62,651 bases of DNA from Streptomyces sp. WM4235 (lineage in GTDB: Bacteria > Actinomycetota > Actinomycetes > Streptomycetales > Streptomycetaceae). The position numbers were made by a program, and so were the translations under genes. The stretch's first letter is position 1; each line of letters begins with the position of its first letter. Below are positions 8,174-15,913 of this stretch, piece by piece. A model generated the notes under the pieces. It was not told where the DNA came from and ran no database searches. It was given only the letters and a program-made list of their open reading frames with translations. The DNA lies in NCBI RefSeq assembly GCF_001279725.1, contig NZ_LGDE01000293.1:1-62651 (forward strand), written 5' to 3'.

Positions 8174-8245
8174 GCGGGCACCCCCGATGACAGCGGCCGG
8201 GCGGGAGCCGGGCGAGAGAAGTACCGTGATGAGGAGAACGCGTAC

Positions 8246-9493
8246 ATGACCAAGGCTGCCGGGCTGCCCGCCCACCTGGCCCACCCCTTCAGCCCCGCCG
8301 GACGGGTCGACCCGTACCCGGCGTACGCATGGCTGCTGGCTCGCGACCCCGTGCACCGCGACCCCGTGACCGGCATGTGGCTGGTCACCGGACATGCCGA
8401 CTGCGCGGCTCTCCTCAAGGACCCGGCGTTCTCCGCGGCCTCGGGTCAGCGCGAGCGGTCCCGGGACGACGACCTGCCGGTGTCCATGCTGACCACGGAC
8501 GGCTTCGACCACACCCGGCTGCGCGCCCCGGGCGCCCTGCTGCTGGGCCCGGCCGCCCTGGCGTCCGTGGCCGACGCCATCGCCGCCGACGCCGACGCCC
8601 TGCTCGACCGGGCCGTGGAGCGCGGCGTGCCCGTCGACGCCGTGGAGGAGCTGGGCGCGCCCCTGGCCACCGCCGTGCTGGCACGGCTGTTCGGCCTGTC
8701 CGAAGACGGGCGGGAGACGCTGGCCGCACTGGCCCGTGCCGCGTCCGTCAACCTCGATCCGCTCGCCCCGCCGCACATCGCGCGCCTGGGCCGCGCCGCC
8801 ATGGGCGAGCTGACCCGGTTCCTCGACGCCCACACCGACGGGGTGGACCCGCGCTGCCCGCTCGGCCGGCTCGCCGCCGACACCCGGCTGACCCGGCAGG
8901 AGATGCTCGGCGTCCTCGGCCTGGCCGTCGTAGGAGGCTGGCAGCCGCTGGCCGAGGCCGTCGGCAACGCCCTGTACTGGCTGCTGCCGCGCCCCGAGGT
9001 GCGCGCCACCCTGCGCTCCGCCGGCCAGGACGCGGCCGAGACGGCCGTCGACGAGTTGCTGCGCCTCGAAGCGCCGATCCCCTTCACCGCCCGCGTCACC
9101 GTCCACGACGCCGAACTTCCCGGCGGGCACGTCCCGGCCGGGCAACGGGTCCTCGCGGTGCTCGCCGCCGCCAACCGGGACCCCGCCGTCTTCGCCGACC
9201 CCGACAGCCTGGTGTGGGACCGGCGGCCCAACCCGCACCTCGCCTTCGGCGGCGGCCCGCACTTCTGTCTGGCCGCCCGCCTGGTCAAGCAGTCCGGCGC
9301 GGTGCTGCTCGGCAGGATCGTCCGCCGCTTCCCCGAGGCCGTCATCGCCGGCCCGGACCCGCGCTGGGCGCCGTCCCTGATCCCGCGCCGCCTCACCGCT
9401 CTCCCCGTCGACCTGGGCACGGACGTACGGGACACGGACGTACGGGACGCGGACGTACGGGACGCGGCCGGGCTGGAGGGCGCACATGCCTGA
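8246..9493 (+). CDS. Cytochrome P450 with atypical I-helix
   Basis: A 415-aa bacterial P450. The K-helix ELLR and heme loop FGGGPHFCLA (axial Cys) are intact. The I-helix, however, reads VVGGWQPLAE where most P450s have A-G-x-(D/E)-T, so the oxygen-activating acid-alcohol pair is absent. Such changes occur in P450s that make cross-links or other non-hydroxylating chemistry, so aryl coupling or N/S oxidation should be considered (inference). The C-terminus carries three 5-residue repeats (DVRDT, DVRDA, DVRDA). The stop lies 8 nt inside the next gene (ATG at 9486), indicating tight coupling with the amine oxidase. Confidence 0.85.
   Translation: MTKAAGLPAHLAHPFSPAGRVDPYPAYAWLLARDPVHRDPVTGMWLVTGHADCAALLKDPAFSAASGQRERSRDDDLPVSMLTTDGFDHTRLRAPGALLLGPAALASVADAIAADADALLDRAVERGVPVDAVEELGAPLATAVLARLFGLSEDGRETLAALARAASVNLDPLAPPHIARLGRAAMGELTRFLDAHTDGVDPRCPLGRLAADTRLTRQEMLGVLGLAVVGGWQPLAEAVGNALYWLLPRPEVRATLRSAGQDAAETAVDELLRLEAPIPFTARVTVHDAELPGGHVPAGQRVLAVLAAANRDPAVFADPDSLVWDRRPNPHLAFGGGPHFCLAARLVKQSGAVLLGRIVRRFPEAVIAGPDPRWAPSLIPRRLTALPVDLGTDVRDTDVRDADVRDAAGLEGAHA
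9421..9465. repeat. Three tandem 15-bp units in the P450 3' end
   Basis: GGACGTACGGGACRC is repeated three times head to tail (9421-9435, 9436-9450, 9451-9465), in frame with the P450 and encoding Asp-Val-Arg-Asp-(Thr/Ala). This is a recent-looking coding minisatellite at a dispensable C-terminus. Confidence 0.9.
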
Positions 9494-10733
9494 GGTGGTG
9501 GTGATCGGAGCCGGGGTCGCCGGGCTGGCCTGTGCCCAGCGCCTGGCCCAGGCCGGCGTCGACGCCCTCGTCCTGGAGGCCCGGCCCCGCATCGGCGGCC
9601 GCGTCCGCACGTTCCGCCCGGCCGACGGCGGCCCGGCACTCGAACTCGGCGCGCAGGTCGTGCACGGCGACCGGAACCCGGCCCACACCGTCCTCGGCCC
9701 GCTGCCCGCCGCGCCCCGCCCCTCGGCGGCGTACGTCGTGACCGGGCGCGTCGCCCGCCCCATGGGCGTCCTCGCCCGCGGCGCGAACCCGCCGTGGCTA
9801 CTGGAGGGCAGGCTCGCCGGCTACGCCCCGGCCCCCGGCGGCCCCGACGGCGGGCTCAGCGTCGGCGGCTGGCTGGCGGCGAGCGGCGCCGCGCCCGCCG
9901 AGGCGGCCACGGCCCGCGAGTGGCTGCGCCAGACCTGGGCCGCGGACCCCGACCGGCTCGACGCCGCCGGGGTGGCGGCCGCGGTGCGCCAGGACGGCGG
10001 CGGCCGCGGTGAGTTCACCGTGCCCGGCGGTCTGGATCTACTGCCCCACACCCTCGCCGAAGGGCTGGACGTGCGCACCGGCACCCCCGTCCGCCGGATC
10101 GCGGCCGACCCCGAGGGCGGCGTGCGCATCGTCACCGGTGAGGGCGAACTCACCGCGGACCGGGCGGTCCTCGCCGTACCGCCCGCCGTGGTCGCCGGCG
10201 GCCTGCTCGCCGTCGACGGGCTCGGCCCGGAGAAGACCGCCGCCGCGAGGGCGCTCGTACCCGGCGACGGCTTCTGCGCGGTGGTGACGCTGGCCGGCCC
10301 GGCTCCCGAAACGGCCGCCGTGTTCGACGCGGACGGCGTCGGCGGGTTCGTCTCCTGCCGGCAGGGCCGCCCCGAGGTGCTGATCGTCGCCAAGTCCGCC
10401 GCGGCCGCGTGCGTCCGGGAGGCGGCCGGGTCCGCGGTCCACCTCGCCGGGCTGCTGGCCGTGGCGCTGCCGTGGACCAGGGGCGTGGCGGTCGTGGACG
10501 TCGAGACCGCCGACTGGGCCGCCGACCCGTACAGCGGCGGGGCGTTCTGCGCGCCGGGACCCGGCACGGACCGGGCGGCCCGGGACTGGGCCCGCCCCTT
10601 GCACGGGCGCGGCGGGCGGCTGTTCTTCGCGGGGGAGGCCGCCGTGACCGGGCGGGCACTGCCGTGGCTGCAGGGCGCGTACGCCGACGGGCGACGCGCC
10701 GCACAGGAAGTTCTGGAGGCGGGGAAGCAGTGA
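9486..10733 (+). CDS. FAD-dependent amine oxidase/desaturase-like flavoprotein
   Basis: A 415-aa flavin amine-oxidase-fold protein. The N-terminal FAD motif VVVIGAGVAGLACA is followed by the glycine-rich continuation EARPRIGGRVRTF. The C-terminal FAD-binding segment is LFFAGEAAVTGRALPWLQGAYADGRRAA. The family oxidises amines or adjacent C-C/C-N bonds. Here it could desaturate or deaminate the peptide or complete an oxidation begun by the neighbouring P450. It overlaps the P450 by 8 nt and the Rieske gene by 4 nt. No signal peptide; cytosolic. Confidence 0.8.
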   Translation: MPEVVVIGAGVAGLACAQRLAQAGVDALVLEARPRIGGRVRTFRPADGGPALELGAQVVHGDRNPAHTVLGPLPAAPRPSAAYVVTGRVARPMGVLARGANPPWLLEGRLAGYAPAPGGPDGGLSVGGWLAASGAAPAEAATAREWLRQTWAADPDRLDAAGVAAAVRQDGGGRGEFTVPGGLDLLPHTLAEGLDVRTGTPVRRIAADPEGGVRIVTGEGELTADRAVLAVPPAVVAGGLLAVDGLGPEKTAAARALVPGDGFCAVVTLAGPAPETAAVFDADGVGGFVSCRQGRPEVLIVAKSAAAACVREAAGSAVHLAGLLAVALPWTRGVAVVDVETADWAADPYSGGAFCAPGPGTDRAARDWARPLHGRGGRLFFAGEAAVTGRALPWLQGAYADGRRAAQEVLEAGKQ

Positions 10734-11662
10734 CTTTGAACGTCCATTCGGGGTGGTACCTGGCCGCCTTCGCGTCCGAACTGGACGGCGAGGTGGTTCC
10801 GTTGGACATCGGCGGGCGCCGTCTGGTGGCCGTGCGCACGGAGGGCCGCCTACGCGTCCACGACGCCGACTGCCCGCACCGCGGCGCCCATCTCGGCCAC
10901 GGCGGCCGGGTGGAGGGCGGCTGCCTGGTGTGCCCCTTCCACGGGCGGCGCATCGGGCTGGGGCAGCCCTCGGGCGGGGGCAGCCGGCCCTGGGTGCGCG
11001 AGCACGAGGTCGTCGAGTGCGGCGACGCCGTCTTCGTGCGCCTCACCGACGGGCCGGACGACGACCGCGGGCTGCGCACCGTACTGAAGGAGCTGGCCGA
11101 CTCGATGCCGCTGGTCAAGGCGGTGGAGCGGCCAGTGGCCGCGGCCGCGGACCTCATCGTCGAGAACGCCTTCGACACCGACCACTTCACGGCGCTGCAC
11201 AAAGTCCACCGGATCCGCGGCATGAGGCATTCCACCGGTGTGCACGGCGAGTTGGTGATGGACGGGGAGTTCCCGATGTCGGCCTCGCCCTGGGCCGGCC
11301 GCGGCGCGGCGGCGGCGGCGCAGCCTTACGTTCCGCGCTTCCACGCGCGCGCGTACAGCCCCGGTGTCGTCGTCACCGAGTTCGGGCCCGCCGACGAGGT
11401 GCACGTCATCGTCACCGGCGCCGTGCCTGACGGGCGCGGGGGCTGTGTCGCCCGGGTCGCCGTCGGCGTGCGCGAGGGCCGCGAGAACCAGCTGCCCATG
11501 CTGGTCGCCGGCAGCGAGCGGGCCCTCGCCGAGGACATCACCGTCTGGGAGCACCTCAACCCGCGGGTGACGCCCCGCTACGACGCGGCCGACGCGGGTG
11601 TCGTCGCGTACCGGGAGTTCTGCGCGGGCTTCGCGCAACTCGGCGACGGGGTGGCACCGTGA
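10730..11662 (+). CDS. Rieske [2Fe-2S] non-heme iron oxygenase
   Basis: A 310-aa oxygenase starting at GTG 10730, overlapping the upstream TGA. The Rieske cluster ligands are CPH at residues 48-50 and CPFH at 68-71. The mononuclear iron site is in NAFDTDHFTALH, matching the D-x-x-H-x4-H pattern. It resembles stand-alone Rieske oxygenases of secondary metabolism (KshA-like length is longer; this one is compact). It is expected to hydroxylate, desaturate or cyclise the product with NADH-derived electrons from unlinked reductases. It sits in a tightly coupled P450-oxidase-Rieske-hydrolase block. Confidence 0.87.
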   Translation: MTLNVHSGWYLAAFASELDGEVVPLDIGGRRLVAVRTEGRLRVHDADCPHRGAHLGHGGRVEGGCLVCPFHGRRIGLGQPSGGGSRPWVREHEVVECGDAVFVRLTDGPDDDRGLRTVLKELADSMPLVKAVERPVAAAADLIVENAFDTDHFTALHKVHRIRGMRHSTGVHGELVMDGEFPMSASPWAGRGAAAAAQPYVPRFHARAYSPGVVVTEFGPADEVHVIVTGAVPDGRGGCVARVAVGVREGRENQLPMLVAGSERALAEDITVWEHLNPRVTPRYDAADAGVVAYREFCAGFAQLGDGVAP

Positions 11663-12561
11663 CCGGGCCCGGGACGGCGACCGACGCCGATCACCCCGGG
11701 GGCCGCACCGTCGGGTCCGGCGACGGCGTCGGGCGCCACGTCTCCCGCGAGCCGCTGCCCGGCGAGCGGGAGGGCGCGTACGACGGGCTGCGCACCCTGA
11801 CCTACGGCAGCGGCCCCACCGTGCTGTGGGTGCACGGCTACACCATGGACGCCACCCTGTGGCGGCCCTTGTGGCGGTTGCTCCCCGGGCTGCGCCATGT
11901 CGGTGTGGACCTGCCGGGGCACGGCGGCTCCGAGGCGCTGCGCTCCGGGCTGACCATGCCGGAACTCGCCGCACGCGTCATGGGGTTGGCCCGTGAGCAG
12001 GAGGCCCGGCGGTGGGTGGGCCTGTCCTTCGGGTCGACCGTCGCGCTGGAGATGGCGCTCGCGTACCCGGACGAGGTCGACCGCCTGGTCGTGGGCGCGC
12101 CGACCCCGGCCGGCGGACCGCCCGACCCGGCGGCTCGCAAGCGGTACATCGAGATGCTGATGTTGCGCCGGATGCGCGGGGCGGAGGCGGCCGAACTGTT
12201 GGCCGATCTGTGGATGGCGGCGCCGCCGGACATCTTCCGGGGCACCGAGGCCCATCCGGTGCTCCGCGCCGAGTTGCGGTCCGTCGTGGCCCGTCACTCC
12301 TGGGCCGAGCTGGACAGCGGGGCGATGGCGGGGCTCAGCGCGCACGTGCACTCCGGGGAGGACCTGGCGCGGATCACGGCCTGTACGTTCGCACTGACCG
12401 GCAGCGCCGACATGCCCGTATTCCATGACAATGCCGCTTTGTTGTCCCGGGCGGTGCCCCGCTGTCGCGTCCATGTGGTTCCCGACGCGGGTCATTTGCC
12501 CTTTCTCGAACAGCCGTGGGCCGTGGCGCCGCTGCTGCTGGACCACCTGTTGGCCTGTTAG
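11659..12561 (+). CDS. Alpha/beta hydrolase
   Basis: A 300-aa hydrolase starting at GTG 11659 with a GTGA overlap onto the Rieske stop. The oxyanion strand is LWVHGYTMD, the nucleophile elbow GLSFGS, a candidate acid lies in the TGSADMP loop, and the catalytic His is in DAGHLPF. Residues 1-40 are a low-complexity polar extension. Possible roles are trimming or hydrolysis of an ester/amide formed during maturation, or leader-peptide-end processing. The substrate cannot be inferred from sequence. Confidence 0.8.
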   Translation: MTGPGTATDADHPGGRTVGSGDGVGRHVSREPLPGEREGAYDGLRTLTYGSGPTVLWVHGYTMDATLWRPLWRLLPGLRHVGVDLPGHGGSEALRSGLTMPELAARVMGLAREQEARRWVGLSFGSTVALEMALAYPDEVDRLVVGAPTPAGGPPDPAARKRYIEMLMLRRMRGAEAAELLADLWMAAPPDIFRGTEAHPVLRAELRSVVARHSWAELDSGAMAGLSAHVHSGEDLARITACTFALTGSADMPVFHDNAALLSRAVPRCRVHVVPDAGHLPFLEQPWAVAPLLLDHLLAC

Positions 12562-12627
12562 TCACTTAATGGGGTTGTCGATGCCCGTATAAAGTGATCA
12601 AGGGAAGCAAATCGGGGGGCGGGGGAC

Positions 12628-13533
12628 ATGCCGATATTCACGCTTGAGTTCTTTGGGATGATCCTCCAAGTAATGGGGCTGGTGGAGGAGTCTGACCTCG
12701 CCTTTCACTTCGGCCGACATCTGCTCGAGGAACGGTCGGAGTCGGTGCGGACCGCGGTGAGCCTGCATTTCGCCTCGCACACCGGGGTGGGTCAGGTAGG
12801 GCGTGAGGTGCGCGTGCTCGATGGCGAGGGGCGTGTGCTACGCCGCTGGGCCTACCACGGCATAGGCGGAATCCCGCCAGTTTTGCCGCCCTTCGCCGTC
12901 ATGGAGCACCCGTACGCGGTCGTCCAGGCCGCCGTGCTGGCCAAGGGCGCCGGCGTGGTGGCGCTGGTCGGCGGCATCGGTTCGCCGCGGAACTGCGTGG
13001 CGCTCGCCCTGGGCGCACGCGGGTGGCGCATGGTTTCCGGCCAATACCTGGTCGTCGACCGCGTCACCGGGGAGACACTGCCCTACCAACTGCCCCTCGA
13101 ACTGCGGGGCCCCGCCCTGGAGGCCGCCCGGGCCGCCGGCCTCACCGACGACCCAGGCAGCGACGTACGAACGGTCTGCTCGCCACTGACGGGCCCGTCC
13201 GTCATGGTCCGCCCGGAGCGGCTGATCACCACGGCGGACATCCGCGAACGGCTCGGCCCGGCCACGCTGGTCCGGCTCTGCAGCACGGGCGCGCAGCGGT
13301 CCCGGCTGGAGGACTGGAACTTCGCCGCCTCGGTGTGGCCCCCGGACGCCTCGGCGGACCCCGCCTTCGCGGCCACCCCCCGCATGCGCCTGCTGCTGCC
13401 CGAATCGGGCGCCGCCGAAGAGGCCGCCGACCTGCTCGACGGACGACTGACCGCGACCACCCCGAAGGGAACCGCGCCGTGCCCCGCCGCACCTCCTACG
13501 TTGACGGAACTCCTTGCTGGATCGACCACGTAG
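12628..13533 (+). CDS. HPr-kinase/PEPCK-like protein with degenerate P-loop
   Basis: A 301-aa protein starting at an ATG 2 nt after a GGGGGAC ribosome site. The middle segment (about 110-165) has the layout of HprK-like kinases: a hydrophobic strand, then a P-loop position, then ALGARGWRMVSGQYLVVDRVTGETLPY. The loop reads GGIGSPRN in place of GxxGxGK(S/T), so the phosphate-gripping Lys is missing. HprK-like proteins occur in several RiPP clusters, sometimes as peptide kinases. This one may be inactive, or a binding/scaffold homologue. The family call rests on pattern resemblance only. Its 3' end overlaps the VOC gene by 55 nt. Confidence 0.5.
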   Translation: MPIFTLEFFGMILQVMGLVEESDLAFHFGRHLLEERSESVRTAVSLHFASHTGVGQVGREVRVLDGEGRVLRRWAYHGIGGIPPVLPPFAVMEHPYAVVQAAVLAKGAGVVALVGGIGSPRNCVALALGARGWRMVSGQYLVVDRVTGETLPYQLPLELRGPALEAARAAGLTDDPGSDVRTVCSPLTGPSVMVRPERLITTADIRERLGPATLVRLCSTGAQRSRLEDWNFAASVWPPDASADPAFAATPRMRLLLPESGAAEEAADLLDGRLTATTPKGTAPCPAAPPTLTELLAGSTT

Positions 13534-14147
13534 GCGTCGACCCCACCGGGGCCAAGGACTTCTACGCGGCCCTCTTCGGCTGGGAGTTCCGGCCCGAGGG
13601 CGGCCGGGGCTACCACCTGGTGCTGCTCGGCGGCGAGATCGTCGGCGGCCTCGGACCGAGCCCGGCGGGACCGCGCTTCGGCTCCGCGTGGACCGTGTAC
13701 CTCGCGGCGAAGGACCTCGACGCCGCGGGGCGGCGGGCCGAGCGGCACGGCGCCCGCGTGGTGGTGGCGGACGTCCCGGCCGGCGGCAACGGCCGCCTCA
13801 GCCTCGCCGTCGACCCCCTGGGCGCGGCCTTCGGGCTGTGGCAGGGCGCCCACGACGAGGGCGTGGTGGTCGTCGACGAGGCCGGGGCGCTGACCGGCGC
13901 CGCCCTGCACACGCCGCGGCCGGGTGAGTCGGGCGACTTCTACAGGGAGGTCTGCGGCGCCCGGCCGGAGACCGAGAAGGCGGTGGAGGCGGCGGACGCA
14001 CGCTGGGTGCCGCGGTTCGGGGTGGCCGACACCGGCACCTTCGAGAACCTCGCCCGCGCGGCGGGCGCCCGTGTCCTCGCCCCGGGACTGCTGAGCGATC
14101 CCTGGGGAGCGGTGTTCGGCGTGAAGGACGGCTTCGGCACCGCCTGA
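13479..14147 (+). CDS. VOC-family protein with two glyoxalase-like domains
   Basis: A 222-aa protein with two VOC modules. The first begins WIDHVGVDPTGAKDFYAALFGWEF; the second begins near GALHTPRPGESGDFYREVCG. I chose GTG 13479 (AAGGGA 8 nt upstream), which makes it overlap the preceding gene by 55 nt in another frame. VOC proteins include antibiotic-binding resistance proteins and metal-dependent dioxygenases or isomerases. The two-domain cytosolic type is often of unknown function. In this cluster, a ligand-binding self-protection role is a reasonable but unproven guess. Confidence 0.75.
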   Translation: MPRRTSYVDGTPCWIDHVGVDPTGAKDFYAALFGWEFRPEGGRGYHLVLLGGEIVGGLGPSPAGPRFGSAWTVYLAAKDLDAAGRRAERHGARVVVADVPAGGNGRLSLAVDPLGAAFGLWQGAHDEGVVVVDEAGALTGAALHTPRPGESGDFYREVCGARPETEKAVEAADARWVPRFGVADTGTFENLARAAGARVLAPGLLSDPWGAVFGVKDGFGTA

Positions 14148-14202
14148 GGGCGCCTCCCGTGGAACCGGTCGCCCCCGGGACCGCCCCTCACCGGCCGCCG
14201 AC

Positions 14203-14228
14203 TACGCAATCCGCCGGATACGTAATCC
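14203..14228. promoter_or_regulatory. Paired TACGYAATCC motifs upstream of the halogenase
   Basis: TACGCAATCC (14203-14212) and TACGTAATCC (14219-14228) are direct repeats with start-to-start spacing 16 bp, in the 238-bp gap before the halogenase. Related decamers occur around 5560 and, inverted, at 5793-5802. This is a candidate site for the cluster regulator. Confidence 0.45.
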
Positions 14229-14385
14229 CTCGCTGCGCATCGCCTCCTGTTCATTCGCGCCGCTCGTCGTGCGAAGGTCGATTCGGCCGAAGAAATCCGA
14301 TGCGAGACATCCGCTGTGAAGAATTCCCGTGCTCGCGCGGACGCATGGAATGCGGTGGAATTCCGTACGGGGAAAGGCAAAAGCG

Positions 14386-15804
14386 ATGGCATCCGAGATC
14401 GTGGTCATGGGTGGTGGGCCGGCCGGCTCCATTGCCGCGGCGCTGCTGGCCCGCCAGGGCGCGCGCGTGAGACTGCTGGAGCGTGCCCATTTCCCGCGGT
14501 ACCACGTCGGGGAATCCGTGGCGACGTCCTGCCGGTCCATCATCGAGTTGGCCGGCGCGCTGGAGAAGGTGGAAGAACGCGGCTATCAGGTCAAGGAGGG
14601 CCTGTTGCTGCGCTGGGGCGCCGAGCGCGACTGGGTCGTCGACTGGCCCGAGATCTTCGGCACCAACGCCCAGACCTCCTGGCAGGTCGACCGCGCGGAC
14701 TTCGACGACGTCCTGCTGCGCCACGCCGCCTCCCAGGGCGTCGAGGTCATCGAGGGGGCCCAGGCCCGCAAGGTGCTGTTCGAGGACGGCCGCGCGGCGG
14801 GCGTCGAGTGGACCCACGAGGGCCGGGAGCACACCACCCGCGCCGACCACGTGATCGACGCGACCGGTCGGGCCGGACTGTTGTCGGTGCGCCACCTCGA
14901 CAACCGCACACCCCACGACGTGTTTCGCAACGTGGCCGTCTGGGGCTACTACCAGGGCGGCACGCTGCTGCCGCGCACCCCCCGCGGCGGCATCAACGTC
15001 ATCTCCGCCCCCGAGGGCTGGTACTGGGTCATCCCGCTCAAGGACGACGTGTACAGCGTCGGCTTCGTGACCCACCAGGACCACTTCCTCAAGCGCAAGC
15101 AGGGCCATGCGGCCGGCGCGGCGGGCATGGAGGCCCTGTTCCTGGACGCCGTACAGGAGTCGGAGACCGTGCGCGAGCTGGTGGCGGACGGCGTGTTCCA
15201 GCACGACGTGCGCGTCGAGCAGGACTTCTCGTACACGGCGGACAGCTTCTGCGGGCCCGGCTACTTCCTCGCCGGCGACTCGGCGTGCTTCCTGGACCCG
15301 CTGCTGTCGACCGGCGTCCACCTCGGCATGTACAGCGGCATGCTCGCCGCCGCGTCGATCACGGCCGTCGACGCGGGCGAGGTGACCGAGGACGAGGCGC
15401 TGTCCTTCTACGAGGCGCTCTACCGCAACGCGTACGCCCGCATGTTCTCGATGGTGGCCGGGTTCTACGAGCAGTACCGCGGCAAGTCCACCTACTTCTG
15501 GCTCGCCCAGCGCCTCGCCCGCGGCCGCCATCCCGAGCTGATGGCCCGCCAGGAGAGCCCGGAGCCGATGCGCTCCGCGCCGGACAGCGAGGCGTTCGCG
15601 GCGCTCACCGCCGGGGTCCTGGACCTCGACGACGCGCAGCGCGCGGGTGGCGCCGGTCCGCTGCCCGCCGACGTGCTGGCCGACCGGATGTCCGGGCGGC
15701 ACGACATCGGCGGCCACGACACGGCGACGGGGCTGTACCTGACGACCACTCCCCGGCTGGGCATAGGCCGGGCCGGCCGGTCCGCGGAGGCGGCGCCCGC
15801 CTAG
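14386..15804 (+). CDS. Flavin-dependent halogenase
   Basis: A 472-aa flavoprotein. The FAD motif is GGGPAG (residues 9-14). The halogenase signature WxWxIP is WYWVIP (212-217). FLDPLLSTG (302-310) matches the Fx.Px.Sx.G pattern that separates true halogenases from other flavin monooxygenases. A Lys at 70 (GYQVKEGLLLRWG) sits where the hypohalite-activating Lys is expected. The ATG at 14386 follows GGGGAAAGG. It resembles phenol/pyrrole and carrier-type enzymes more than tryptophan halogenases. The core peptide has Tyr117 as its only aromatic side chain, so Tyr halogenation is the simplest prediction; a thiazole ring is the alternative. A reduced-flavin supplier is not encoded nearby. Confidence 0.88.
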   Translation: MASEIVVMGGGPAGSIAAALLARQGARVRLLERAHFPRYHVGESVATSCRSIIELAGALEKVEERGYQVKEGLLLRWGAERDWVVDWPEIFGTNAQTSWQVDRADFDDVLLRHAASQGVEVIEGAQARKVLFEDGRAAGVEWTHEGREHTTRADHVIDATGRAGLLSVRHLDNRTPHDVFRNVAVWGYYQGGTLLPRTPRGGINVISAPEGWYWVIPLKDDVYSVGFVTHQDHFLKRKQGHAAGAAGMEALFLDAVQESETVRELVADGVFQHDVRVEQDFSYTADSFCGPGYFLAGDSACFLDPLLSTGVHLGMYSGMLAAASITAVDAGEVTEDEALSFYEALYRNAYARMFSMVAGFYEQYRGKSTYFWLAQRLARGRHPELMARQESPEPMRSAPDSEAFAALTAGVLDLDDAQRAGGAGPLPADVLADRMSGRHDIGGHDTATGLYLTTTPRLGIGRAGRSAEAAPA

Positions 15805-15873
15805 GCGGTGTGTTGTCGGTCGGGCCGCGAGCCCGGCCTGACCGGCGAGACACCCCCTGCCCTCGGGCCGGGC

Positions 15874-15910
15874 GCGGTGGGCGGGGCCCGGCGGCTCCGC
15901 CCACCGCCCT
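15874..15910. terminator. Hairpin between convergent halogenase and LuxR genes
   Basis: Perfect 11-bp arms GCGGTGGGCGG (15874-15884) and CCGCCCACCGC (15897-15907) with a 12-nt loop, followed by CCTTT. It lies between two converging stop codons, so probably serves both directions. Confidence 0.7.
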
Positions 15911-15913
15911 TTG

